A DNA stretch of 64,000 nt from Ruminococcaceae bacterium P7. GTDB lineage: Bacteria > Bacillota > Clostridia > Oscillospirales > Acutalibacteraceae. Shown here one piece after another: positions 14,365 through 23,240 of this stretch. The notes below the pieces were generated by a model. That model was not told the origin of the DNA and searched no databases. It saw only the letters and a program-made list of their open reading frames with translations. Position numbers and translations under genes: made by a program. The stretch lies in the NCBI GenBank assembly GCA_900100595.1, contig FMUA01000007.1:60950-124949 (forward strand). Reading direction: 5' to 3'. How positions within the stretch are numbered: position 1 is the first letter of the stretch; each line of letters begins with the position of its first letter.

Positions 14365-15273
14365 TCATCCTTGTTCCGCATTGTGTACGCGCTCCGAATC
14401 ATTGTCGTCAGCCCTTTCAGAGCAGGTATTCCGATCCTCCTCAATAAACATTCCCGTAAATTCCGGAACCTGAAAGCGGTTGGTAAAGCGTTCGCATTTG
14501 CAGAGGAAGGAATAGAAAATATGCCGTCCCTGACCGCTGAGCGCTTCATAATTGCCCTGCCCTTTTGCCAGAATCACGTCCGCGCAGTCGATCGCGTTCT
14601 TCGCTTCATCGGACATCATGTCATAAACCGTCCCCGAGACGGGAACGCCGCTCGAGACGATCTCCGCGACGCTGTCAATTCCGGCATACAGCGCGTCCTC
14701 GACCGTCGCGTCGTTGAGCACTTCTCCGCCGCGGACCAGTACCGCGCGCTTCATCTGCGGATACTGCTGCCCGAGCTGTTCCAGAAAGAGCTTGTCCAGC
14801 ACGATCTCTCCGCTGTTATCCGCCAACAGCAAGAGGCTGTCGGCATTCGCGCACTGAGCGGTAAACGAATCGAACGTCCGCAAATCATGCTCCGAAAATT
14901 CATCGCGCTCCAAAAGAGATAGAAAGGTTTTTTCGTCCACCTGCCGAATCGCGCCGAAATCAATATAGTTGCCGGTGCGCGCGTAGGAAAAGGCAGTCAG
15001 GAGCGGATGCTCCGACTGATTGATTTTCCCGCGGAGAGCGTCCTCCATCGACAAAACAAGGTCATTATACTGTTTCTTGACGTCTGCATAGGACACGGTT
15101 CGCCCAAAATATTTGCGGTAGGTTTGGTTGAAACGGTACACCAGATACGGCGCAGTGGCGTCCTGCCCTCTGTTGTCAATGATGTCCCTGATCTCAGCCA
15201 GATATGCCTGATTGTCCGTCAGCCGCAGCTGCCTGTTATACAGGCACTCGGCACAGCTTTCTATTACGCGCAT
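14365..15273 (-). CDS. DUF89 family (ARMT1-like) damage-control phosphatase
   Basis: About 302 aa with the start at 15273, where AGGAG is 9 nt upstream; the open frame extends to 15333. The family motifs are clear: CAECLYNRQL near the N-terminus (metal-binding Cys pair), LLLADNSGEIVLDKLF, VRGGEVLNDATVEDA and AKGQGNYE. DUF89 enzymes are metal-dependent phosphatases acting on damaged or surplus sugar phosphates. The last ~20 residues (CSERADDNDSERVHNAEQG) are polar and not part of the domain. Paired with the alcohol dehydrogenase, suggesting a carbonyl or sugar-phosphate detoxification role (inference). Confidence 0.85.
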   Translation of the reverse strand: MRVIESCAECLYNRQLRLTDNQAYLAEIRDIIDNRGQDATAPYLVYRFNQTYRKYFGRTVSYADVKKQYNDLVLSMEDALRGKINQSEHPLLTAFSYARTGNYIDFGAIRQVDEKTFLSLLERDEFSEHDLRTFDSFTAQCANADSLLLLADNSGEIVLDKLFLEQLGQQYPQMKRAVLVRGGEVLNDATVEDALYAGIDSVAEIVSSGVPVSGTVYDMMSDEAKNAIDCADVILAKGQGNYEALSGQGRHIFYSFLCKCERFTNRFQVPEFTGMFIEEDRNTCSERADDNDSERVHNAEQG

Positions 15274-15361
15274 CTTCATCACTCCTGCTTCTATGATAAC
15301 CGTTTGCTCTCCATTCGTCAAGTAAAAGCACAATCAAACCTCCAGAATGCTATCAATAATT

Positions 15362-15390
15362 CAGCCACCGTATTGTTACGATACGGTGGC
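15362..15390 (-). terminator. Terminator of the 621-aa dockerin protein gene
   Basis: Perfect 11-bp stem AGCCACCGTAT / ATACGGTGGCT, 38 bp past the stop of the minus-strand gene. Confidence 0.65.
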
Positions 15391-15427
15391 TGTTATGACG
15401 TCTATGACATTATCTTATGAAATCGGC

Positions 15428-17293
15428 TCATTCGGCAATATGGAACTGGATCGCTGTCGCGTCGCTGACGTCGATGACGCCGTCCTTATTCATGTCGGCA
15501 ATTTCAAAGCTGTCCTCGTCGGACGTATTGATGATCGGCGTTCCGTCGGGATTGGTAATATCCGCCGCATGGCGCTGGATCGCGGTCGCATCCGAGATGG
15601 TGACCTTGTTGTCCGCGTCGGCGTCGCCGATCAGGAGGTTCTTGAACGGTGTGCCGCAGGGCACCTTGCCGTCGAAAATATAGCCCTTCTTGGGAAGAAT
15701 GTCTGTGTTCCTGTCCAAGCTCATCGCCTCTGCCTGCTCTCTGGTGAGCGTCACCATGTCAAGGTATTTTTTGTCAAGCCTTCCCTTTTCGACTAATTCC
15801 TTGATGTAATATCCCCAAATGCAGCCATCATCAAACACAGCGTCATCCACGCTCCACGTGTCATTTTCGCTGTTATAGTAAAACTTGGCATTTGTTGTTT
15901 TTTCCGTGATTTCGTCTACCGTGGGGCATCTGTCATAGTAGCCCGTGTCGGCGTTGTACTGCCACTTCCACGCGACTTTGATCTGCGGGATCGTCACCTC
16001 GGTCAGATAGATATCGGCGTTCGGGTGATCCGCGAATTTCTCTCCCGGAACATACCTTCTCCACTGATCGATATATCTGCCGTCCATCCATGTGTCCTTA
16101 CCATATCCCAGGTCTCCGCCCCAGTACAGACTGTAACCGGCTCCCCATTCGCTTGCGCTGAAAAAAGACCCGTCGCCGCGTTGGTATAAATAGTTATAGA
16201 CGCCGTCGCCGAAACTCCATTTGTCGCCGTTTTTCCATGCGCTGCCCGAAATGCGTACCCATGCGCCGTCTCCCACGGTATCGTAGACCTGCTTCCATGT
16301 GAGCGCGTCCTCACGCGGAATATCGTCGTCCATCTCGACCTTGGAATACCCATCCAACAGATCTTTTATGTCGCCGAGCGCGAGTTTGGTGCCGTTCTGA
16401 CCGAAGGAAAAGTACTGCCGGATGTTGTCCTCGGAGATTTTCTGCCCTTCTCCTATGCCTGCGCCGCCGTAGATTCTTGTTGTGCCGTTATAGGTGACAT
16501 TGATATACGCGTGCTGATTTTCAGACCATTCGTACGTCGAAGAACTGTCGAGCCTTTGCGAAATGATTGCCATCATAGACGGAAATCCCAGAGAATCATA
16601 GCGGAACGGATAAATCATGGAAGCAAACAGCAGCTTTCCGTCTTTGCGCACATACGGGCTGTAAATATAGAAGATCTGATCAATATATCCCGCAGCCGAG
16701 AGGAACCAGTAATCGTCTGTTTTTTTCAGCTTTCCGCGGATTGAGGAACCGCTGTATAAGCATACGGAGGAAAAACCTTTCTGAACCGCGTCCATATTTT
16801 CAAAAAAGCTGTCCTTGTCGGCATAGGTTTTGATGAGCCAATCTGCCGTGTCATAGAGCTGCGGAAGCGTCAGCGTGATGTTTGTGTCGATCCATTGAGG
16901 GGTTTCCCATCTGTGTTCCGCGGGCTGCAAACTCTGAAGCGTGATCTCGCCGCCGTCGGAATTGGCGTAGTCGCTGTAGAAAATGTAACCTCCGTTTACA
17001 CGAAGCGTCTCCGTGTCATCGAATCTGACGTCGGCAAAGTTGTAATCACAGTGGGTAATGTAATCCTGTTCGCTGTAGATTGTCGACTTATCGACAAACC
17101 GGAAGGAATTCGGATCGGGATTGTCTGTTTCGACAAAGAAACAATTGTTGAACGAATCCAACAGCGGCGTAATGGAATAGGTATACGCCGCTGCGTCGAC
17201 TGCGGTTGTTTCCGCCGCCTGCACCGGCACTGCGGTAAGTGTGGTTGTTACGATAACGGCGGCTGCCATTATCGCGGAGAATGCTTTTTTCAT
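15428..17293 (-). CDS. Secreted dockerin protein, catalytic family not recognised
   Basis: 621 aa with a clear signal peptide (1-27, ending PVQA-AE). The body (~30-545) is rich in Tyr, Trp and Asp (WSFGDGVYNYLYQRGDGSF, YSLYWGGDLGYGKDTW), suggesting an extracellular beta-rich carbohydrate or surface-binding fold, but no glycoside hydrolase motif is recognised. The C-terminus is a dockerin with an unusually long insert between its repeats: DADADNK...ISDATAIQ, about 23 residues, then DMNKDGV...VSDATAIQ. It is monocistronic, with its own promoter and terminator. Secretion and scaffold attachment are supported; enzyme function is not. Confidence 0.8.
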   Translation of the reverse strand: MKKAFSAIMAAAVIVTTTLTAVPVQAAETTAVDAAAYTYSITPLLDSFNNCFFVETDNPDPNSFRFVDKSTIYSEQDYITHCDYNFADVRFDDTETLRVNGGYIFYSDYANSDGGEITLQSLQPAEHRWETPQWIDTNITLTLPQLYDTADWLIKTYADKDSFFENMDAVQKGFSSVCLYSGSSIRGKLKKTDDYWFLSAAGYIDQIFYIYSPYVRKDGKLLFASMIYPFRYDSLGFPSMMAIISQRLDSSSTYEWSENQHAYINVTYNGTTRIYGGAGIGEGQKISEDNIRQYFSFGQNGTKLALGDIKDLLDGYSKVEMDDDIPREDALTWKQVYDTVGDGAWVRISGSAWKNGDKWSFGDGVYNYLYQRGDGSFFSASEWGAGYSLYWGGDLGYGKDTWMDGRYIDQWRRYVPGEKFADHPNADIYLTEVTIPQIKVAWKWQYNADTGYYDRCPTVDEITEKTTNAKFYYNSENDTWSVDDAVFDDGCIWGYYIKELVEKGRLDKKYLDMVTLTREQAEAMSLDRNTDILPKKGYIFDGKVPCGTPFKNLLIGDADADNKVTISDATAIQRHAADITNPDGTPIINTSDEDSFEIADMNKDGVIDVSDATAIQFHIAE

Positions 17294-17368
17294 TGTTCTT
17301 GCCCTCTTTTCGTTTGCCGGTGTTATTTTCGGAAGCTTTCACAAAACATCAGACACCGGTTAATGCAT

Positions 17369-17397
17369 ATTATAGCACAATTTTCCCAGTGGAGCAA
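17369..17397 (-). promoter_or_regulatory. Promoter of the 621-aa dockerin protein gene
   Basis: On the minus strand TTGCTC, 17 bp, TATAAT with a TGC extension of the -10 element, about 75 bp before the ATG. Confidence 0.6.
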
Positions 17398-17491
17398 CAC
17401 AAAAATTCAAGGTTCATTTTGTGCAATGCAGACAATCTCGACTCCTTCTCACTTTGATTGGAGCCTGAAAAGCCGTATGCTGACCGTACCG

Positions 17492-17532
17492 CACAAGAAC
17501 GGCAGCCCCGGTACGGAGCTGCCGTTCTTGTG
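17492..17532 (-). terminator. Terminator after the beta-helix remnant
   Basis: 15-bp perfect stem CACAAGAACGGCAGC / GCTGCCGTTCTTGTG. It survives although the gene in front of it is truncated. Confidence 0.7.
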
Positions 17533-17564
17533 ATCAATCTATATAAAACTTCCTGTATGACACC

Positions 17565-18145
17565 TTACATATCATCCAGATAAAGCGTTCCGTTGTACAT
17601 GGTTCCTCTGTAAATTCTTCTGCCGTAATCCGCGCGGAATGCGTCCTGGTGGGATTTGGAATCCAGATCCACAACCGCGATATCGCTTCTTGAGGAGGAA
17701 GAAACATATACGGCGGAGCCTGATCTGTCGAAATCTTCTCTTGTGTAGAGCAGAGCCTTTTTGCCGGAATCGCTGACAAGGTAAGCGTTGTCGCCGCTGT
17801 TGTCCCTGATGATGACCGTGCCGCGGAGGTAGGTGTCCGCCGCCTTGAATGCGCCTGCGCTGCAGTAGATACCGCCGCCGTGACCTGCGCTGTTGCCCGT
17901 GACGGTAACATTTGTAAGCCGGTGATTGGAGACTGTCAGTGCGCCGAGGTAGATACCGCCGCCGTTGCCGCCTGCTCTGTTGTTGATGATGGTCGTGTTA
18001 TCCGCCATCAGCTTTGCGTGGCAGCCTGCGCAGATCGCGCCGCCGTCAGTGCCTGCCGTGTTGCCCTCAAATGTACATCCGGATACGGCGCCGTCCTCAT
18101 TGCTGCGGATAAACAACGCACCGCCGTCATAATCGGGAGGCTCTT
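17565..18145 (-). pseudogene. C-terminal remnant of a right-handed beta-helix surface protein
   Basis: Open frame with repeated motifs CTFEGNTAGTDGGAIC, NNRAGGNGGGIYLG and GNSAGHGGGIYCS. These are typical GGGIY/GGAI rungs of parallel beta-helix (polymorphic-membrane-protein-like) proteins. The frame continues upstream of the first Met (PPDYDGGAL) and then meets a TAA at the junction with the AT-rich SIR2 island, so the 5' part and signal peptide are missing. Probably truncated when the island was acquired or by a later deletion. Confidence 0.7.
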
Positions 18146-18177
18146 AACGGAAAAAAAAATCGAATAGGATAACAAAA

Positions 18178-18212
18178 ATTGCTATAGATTCCCGTGACGA
18201 ATCTATAGCAAT
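18178..18212 (-). terminator. Terminator of the SIR2-STAND gene
   Basis: 14-bp perfect stem ATTGCTATAGATTC / GAATCTATAGCAAT followed on the minus strand by TTTTTG. Confidence 0.8.
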
Positions 18213-18223
18213 TCTGTTTTCAA

Positions 18224-20578
18224 TTAGTTTTCTATTTTGGTCTTTAAAGCTTTTTCTAATTCATTTTTTATATTTTTTAGTTCTCTTTTGTTTTTGTCAC
18301 TTAACGATAAATTGCTACTATCTAATCCTTCTATGATAAAACTAATGGCCTTTTTTACATATTGAACTGCTCTATCATCATTATATCTATGAAAAAACCT
18401 TAATGCTCTTTTTGCAAAAGCCATAAAATGTATTGATTTTCGCTTATCATTAGAACAACATTCGCTGAGAATGTCGAGTGCATTGATAGCTTGTTCTTCA
18501 TTAATTCCAACATTTGCATCAAAATAAATTTGTGAATATGTACTGTCAATTGAAAACCGATTATAGTGAGATAAATTACGAGCCATATCTATCCAATTGA
18601 AAGCTTTTTTGTATTCTTTCTTTTTTGAAAAATAAAGTGCTGCCTGTTGATAAATATATTCGCTGTTATCCCTTTCTTTGCATAAATTGTAAAAGTTTTC
18701 TCCCTCCTCCGTGTTTTTAAAAGCACGGAGGACAAAACCAGCATCATAGGCATTTCTTTTGAATTTATCATACATGCATATTTTATATGCTGGAACGTAA
18801 AGGGCAAAATCGTTTAACACTTCCCCAAAGACTTCGCTTCCATTTGGAAGGTTTGACAATATTTTTTCAGCAAAATATCTTGATCGACAAACATAATAGT
18901 CCTGCAGGCTTTCTTCTATATCATACTCGACTGTATTATTTGTAACATCTTTAATTAGTTTTCCTATTCTATGAATGATATCATACATTTGTTCCCATGT
19001 ATATGTATCATCTCCAAGAAATGAATATACCATATCAAATGAACATGGAGTTCCACAAGCGTGCACATAAGATATCATCAAGAAAACTTTGGTTGCTTCC
19101 GGATCTTGTTTGTTAAAGTTATCTATAAATTTAAAATTGATTGACTTAAGATGCGTTGCAAGCACAGATATAATAGTAGGATCTTCATCGAATTTTTTAT
19201 TATTTGTTTCTTTCCTTCTTAATTCATTTGGGATAATATTGATAATGCTTTGAGCATCCTCTTTTTCTATTTCAGTAATATCAATTAATTCATATGAATT
19301 AAATTGAATTCTGTGATATTGCCTTTCATAATGAAAATCCCTATCCAAACAAACAACTTGAATATTTTTTTGATTAAACAAATCTATGATTGCATCGGTG
19401 TCCCTAAAGGCATCATCTATAAATAACAAACTTTTCCGTCCATTTAGAAGTTTGATGTATACTTGTGCTTGTTGAAGTGAGGGTGCAACCATATAGTGCT
19501 TCATACAACTCGTTTTAAAATCCGCAAGCAACTGCATCATTAAGGTTGTTTTTCCCGAACTTCTTATTCCTACAACTATAATGTCATTTCCTTTTAAGAT
19601 TAAGTCTGATACTTTTTTATATGCAATTGTTTTTGGAATATTATTTGAAAATATTTGTGACCATCGTGGCGTGTAATCAATAAAAAACGATCTTAATGGG
19701 TACGAGGGTAAATTATTATCATTTTTAGGTATTTCATATTTTTTTAATTTTTTATCAACAGATGTTTTCTCTTCATAAGGTTTTCTTGATGATGACGAAA
19801 AATTATCTGATAAGTATTGTAACATTTCTAATGTGCTACCAACAATAATATTAAATTTTAATGACGATAAATAGTCAATTGTTTCTTCATCTGGATTATA
19901 TAATAACACCCAACGATTTGTATTATCTTCAATATTGTTATTATTTCCATACATAGCTTCAATTGGACCAGAGTCTGAGAAATTCCAACCCCAAAACAAT
20001 ATTGGAGAATTTCTGGCGTCATTTGCAAGACTTTTCCATGAGTCCCTGTTATTTGTCAGTGAAAAAGCACTAGCTATTTCCGTTGCGCCAAAGACATATT
20101 CATCTTGATTTCGGACACAGCCGTGTAGTGGAAAGTAACGGATGGCATTTTCATCGTTATATGTATCCCCATTCATACTCAAATCACTTAAATAAATCGT
20201 TCTATCAATTTGATTGAATATTTTAAAAAACAAATCATCAATGTTGGTTGTGTAAATGTTTTTGATTGAGATATTTAGCAAAGACATATATAAAGGATTA
20301 AAATTACCTACGGTGAATCGTTTTTGTAAAAAATCATAAAACAATTCTTTTTCTGTATTTTTTATTTTTGTGCATGCACGGGGCAGAGATGAATATTTTT
20401 CTATTTCTGGAAAAACCTTCTTCATTTCGACTAATAGACCATCTCCAACAGGCAGTCGATTTTCCGAACTATCAAAGGACTCAACAGAAAACCCTGCACC
20501 GCAGAACAAACTTATTCCTCCCGAAAGTGCGTTCTTAAAAGTTGTTTCGTAGCCATTTCTACTAAAATCCAAAGCCAT
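18224..20578 (-). CDS. SIR2-STAND NTPase, probable anti-phage defence protein (Avs-like)
   Basis: 784 aa from the ATG at 20578, chosen because AAAGG lies 8 nt before it; the frame is open 21 nt further. The N-terminal ~260 residues are a SIR2-type domain: FCGAGFS (27-31 region), YTTNIDDLF with the catalytic-type Asn at ~112, PLHG with His at ~152, and ILFWGWNFSDSG. A P-loop ATPase follows, Walker A GIRSSGKT (337-344) and Walker B SLLFIDD (383-389), then a ~350-residue helical, TPR-like C-terminus. Such SIR2 + STAND + sensor architectures sense phage proteins and deplete NAD+. The gene is much more AT-rich than its neighbours, stands alone and is bounded by broken genes, as expected for a transferred defence gene. 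Phage target unknown. Confidence 0.82.
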   Translation of the reverse strand: MALDFSRNGYETTFKNALSGGISLFCGAGFSVESFDSSENRLPVGDGLLVEMKKVFPEIEKYSSLPRACTKIKNTEKELFYDFLQKRFTVGNFNPLYMSLLNISIKNIYTTNIDDLFFKIFNQIDRTIYLSDLSMNGDTYNDENAIRYFPLHGCVRNQDEYVFGATEIASAFSLTNNRDSWKSLANDARNSPILFWGWNFSDSGPIEAMYGNNNNIEDNTNRWVLLYNPDEETIDYLSSLKFNIIVGSTLEMLQYLSDNFSSSSRKPYEEKTSVDKKLKKYEIPKNDNNLPSYPLRSFFIDYTPRWSQIFSNNIPKTIAYKKVSDLILKGNDIIVVGIRSSGKTTLMMQLLADFKTSCMKHYMVAPSLQQAQVYIKLLNGRKSLLFIDDAFRDTDAIIDLFNQKNIQVVCLDRDFHYERQYHRIQFNSYELIDITEIEKEDAQSIINIIPNELRRKETNNKKFDEDPTIISVLATHLKSINFKFIDNFNKQDPEATKVFLMISYVHACGTPCSFDMVYSFLGDDTYTWEQMYDIIHRIGKLIKDVTNNTVEYDIEESLQDYYVCRSRYFAEKILSNLPNGSEVFGEVLNDFALYVPAYKICMYDKFKRNAYDAGFVLRAFKNTEEGENFYNLCKERDNSEYIYQQAALYFSKKKEYKKAFNWIDMARNLSHYNRFSIDSTYSQIYFDANVGINEEQAINALDILSECCSNDKRKSIHFMAFAKRALRFFHRYNDDRAVQYVKKAISFIIEGLDSSNLSLSDKNKRELKNIKNELEKALKTKIEN

Positions 20579-20811
20579 AATCTCAACCTTTCTATACAAT
20601 ACAATTGAATGAATTATAATTCCAAGTTATCCTTCATTTGTATATACTTTCACTTATAATACTATTATACTACGATATCCACTGACGATAAATACACAGA
20701 TTTGTAGAATATTGAAAATAATATTTGTGAAGTATTTACTAAAAAGATAAATTTGCGTGCGAACAATTGAACTGAAATACAAATCACTATAAATGCAAAA
20801 TAAGCACAAAA

Positions 20812-20854
20812 AACCTCTACCTCTCGGCAATTCTGTCGAAGGGGTAAAGGAGGT
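20812..20854 (-). terminator. Possible terminator of the sigma-factor remnant
   Basis: ACCTC-TACC pairs with GGTA-AAGGAGGT around a long loop, followed on the minus strand by TTTTTGTGC. The stem is imperfect. Confidence 0.4.
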
Positions 20855-20855
20855 A

Positions 20856-21104
20856 TTAGGCTATTGAATAAGTTACAAACACATCCATATAATCCAACAA
20901 TGCTTCTTCCTCTGTCAGTAAAATAAAGGATTCAGAGTGTGCCGTGCCGAAATCGGAATCTCGCTGTTTGGGACATTTCGTCAGCAGAGAAATACATACA
21001 TCCTGCAAAATATCCTCCGCGTCTGCGATATTGCTTAAATTGTGAACGGCGATTCTGTATATCATGTCAGAATACTGCCTGATGATTTGTTCTGCTTCTT
21101 CGGT
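20856..21104 (-). pseudogene. ECF sigma factor remnant (region 2 only)
   Basis: The frame reads EEAEQIIRQYSDMIYRIAVH, then NLSNIADAEDILQDVCISLL and TKCPKQRDSD: region 2 of an extracytoplasmic-function sigma factor. After CPKQRDSD, where the family continues with region 2.4/linker, the sequence changes abruptly to an unrelated tail (GTAHSESFILLTEEEALLDY). Region 4 is absent, and there is no usable start upstream. An internal deletion has fused the two parts, so it cannot be a working sigma factor. Confidence 0.7.
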
Positions 21105-21654
21105 AGGTTTTCTTGTCGATCACCCTGCTGCCGCTGGTTTTGATATTGCAGGACTGTTCGCCGATCTTCTTGTTGGCGTGGATATAATCGAGAACGATAG
21201 AGTCGATCTGCTCTCTGAATTTCTGAGAATCAATATTGGAATTGATCAGGATGAGCTTTCTCATTTCCTCATCGTGGTACTGATCCATTTTGTTCGACAC
21301 GTCGTTGATAGCGTTCATCAGCTTTTCCGCATCGGGATTGACCGTGGTTTTGCCGTCGAGATAATCCGACAAATCAAACAGGAAGGAAAGACCGTCGCAG
21401 ACCAGCGACGCGGGCATACCCGTTTTGCCGACCTTCTCGAGAACCTTCTTGAAAACCTTTGTTGCGATATGCTTGGCGATCTCCGAGGCGGATTTGCCGA
21501 TTTCGGTGCTTGTGTTTTTTTCTTCCAGCGTCCGCACATGAGAAGGCTTGACTCCGTGTACCTCAGCAGCGGAGGCCGTTGATAATGACATGCCTGCGGC
21601 AGAAAAAACGGTGATTGCCGAAAGTACCGCCGCGATGATTCTTGTTTTTTTCAT
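21067..21654 (-). pseudogene. N-terminal part of a secreted helical protein, 3' end lost
   Basis: Start at ATG 21654 (AAAGGGG upstream). Signal peptide residues 1-30 (MKKTRIIAAVLSAITVFSAA, cleavage after ASA), then a helical region with ASEIAKHIATKVFKKVLEKV and a predicted coiled segment around DVSNKMDQYHDEEMRKLILI. The frame ends with an unlikely tail (KKTYRRSRTNHQAVF) that overlaps, in another frame, the start of the sigma-factor remnant; so the gene lost its 3' end there. The N-terminus could still be made and exported. Family not recognised. Confidence 0.6.
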
Positions 21655-21770
21655 TATTTTTATCCCCTTTCCTCGAGGTGTTGTCCTCTGTTGTGCCACT
21701 ATCATAGCAGACCGAGTACAACGGAAGTACAACAGAAAAGGGAGTTTTGAAAAAGAATTGCATTTTTTCT

Positions 21771-21799
21771 TTGTATACGATAAAATGGAAGTATAGTAT
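21771..21799 (+). promoter_or_regulatory. Promoter of the two-component operon
   Basis: TTGTAT, 17 bp, TAGTAT, 20 bp before the TTG start of the sensor kinase gene, whose ribosome site is GAGGAG. Confidence 0.5.
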
Positions 21800-21818
21800 C
21801 ACCGAGGAGTGAGCGGCG

Positions 21819-23240
21819 TTGGATATTACATTGAGAATCAATCAGTTCTGGAACAGACACCGGTGGGTCATGCCGATATGTTTTGCCGTGTCGCTGCTTT
21901 TTACCGTGAGCAGCATCGTGATGTGCATGCTCCGCGGCTTTTCCGGCATGGCGGAAGGAACGCTTTTCAGTCTCGGCGCGGATATCGTCAGTCTGGCGAT
22001 CTGCACCGTCTTGCTGTACAGCATGGTGCAGAGCAGAGAGGGCTGCAGCGAGTACGCCCGTACCTTTGCCCTGCTGATCTCCGCGACTGCCGCCGTGCTC
22101 TTTACGGACGCGGCATGGTGGATGATCGAGGGAATAAAGGAGCTAAGGCTCTGGAATATCCTCATCAACGTCCTGTCCTATACCTTTACGACCCTGCTGA
22201 TTTTCTTCTTCTGGCGGTATGTGGTCAACGCCCTGAAAATCGGGGGACGGTTCGGAAAAGCCGCCAATATCATCATGAACGCCGTTCTTGTACCCGCTGT
22301 TATTTCAAATCTCGTCAACTTCTTTTATCCGCTGCATTTTCACGTTGACAGCGGGGGCGTCTATCACCGCGAAGCGCTGTTCCCGCTGAGTCAGGCGTAT
22401 TTCCTGATCGGTCTGATTATCGTGACGATCGCGTTTTTTATCTCAAGGGTATCTGCCAAGGAAAGGCTGATCACGGCTTCCTTTGTGCTGATTCCCGTGC
22501 TCCATCAGATCATCACCCTCTACTCGTTTGAGTTATCGACGGAATATCCCTCGATGCTGATCTCGATCGTGCTGGTGTTCGGCGTGCTGGTGACAAAACG
22601 CGAAAAGGATCTGCTCGCCGCCGAAAAGGAGCTGTACGAGTCCAAGGTCAAAATCATGGTCAGTCAGATACAGCCTCATTTCATGTACAACACATTAAGC
22701 TCGATCGCGATGCTGTGCAAGATCGATCCCGACACGGCGAACAAGGCGGCTATCACCTTCGCGCAGTATCTCCGAGTCAATATGGACTCCTTGAACCAAA
22801 CGGCTCCTATCCCCTTTGAGCAGGAGCTGGAGCATCTGAAAAAGTATTTATACATCGAAGAGCTGCGGTTCGGAAAGAAGCTGAAAATCGCGTACGATAT
22901 TCAGGCAGCCGACTTTCTGCTGCCTCAGCTGAGCATCCAGCCGCTCGCGGAAAACGCCGTCAAGCACGGTCTGAGCAAAAAGCGCGGCGGCGGTACGCTC
23001 ACGATCGCCGCAAGAGAAACGGAAGCCGCGTTTGAGGTCATTGTGTCGGACGACGGCGTCGGCTTTGACGTGAATGAAAAGAAAAACGACGGACGTTCGC
23101 ACGTCGGCATGGAAAATGTAAAACACCGTCTTAAAGAGATGTGCAATGCCGACGTTGTCATCACCAGCGAGGCCGGCAAGGGCACCACAGCGAAAATAAT
23201 CATTCCAAAGGAGAATCACCATGAGAATACTTTGCGTTGA
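21819..23240 (+). CDS. LytS/YesM-type membrane sensor histidine kinase
   Basis: 473 aa, TTG start behind GAGGAG. About seven hydrophobic helices (residues 15-260) form the sensor, without a recognised extracellular domain. The phospho-acceptor region has QIQPHFMYNTLSSIAML (His in QPHF) and the ATPase domain has QPLAENAVKHGL and DDGVGFD, the pattern of His_kinase/HATPase families of LytS and YesM kinases. The C-terminus overlaps the response regulator gene by 20 bp, so the pair is translationally coupled. Stimulus unknown. Confidence 0.9.
   Translation: MDITLRINQFWNRHRWVMPICFAVSLLFTVSSIVMCMLRGFSGMAEGTLFSLGADIVSLAICTVLLYSMVQSREGCSEYARTFALLISATAAVLFTDAAWWMIEGIKELRLWNILINVLSYTFTTLLIFFFWRYVVNALKIGGRFGKAANIIMNAVLVPAVISNLVNFFYPLHFHVDSGGVYHREALFPLSQAYFLIGLIIVTIAFFISRVSAKERLITASFVLIPVLHQIITLYSFELSTEYPSMLISIVLVFGVLVTKREKDLLAAEKELYESKVKIMVSQIQPHFMYNTLSSIAMLCKIDPDTANKAAITFAQYLRVNMDSLNQTAPIPFEQELEHLKKYLYIEELRFGKKLKIAYDIQAADFLLPQLSIQPLAENAVKHGLSKKRGGGTLTIAARETEAAFEVIVSDDGVGFDVNEKKNDGRSHVGMENVKHRLKEMCNADVVITSEAGKGTTAKIIIPKENHHENTLR

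Noticed and set aside
15007..15420. Plus-strand ORF over the DUF89 gene start
   Set aside because: Antisense to a well-supported DUF89 gene and without a ribosome site.
18224..20578. Reading the SIR2-STAND gene as a housekeeping sirtuin
   Set aside because: The SIR2 part is followed by a STAND ATPase and a long helical region, and it lacks the zinc-ribbon Cys pairs of deacetylase sirtuins.
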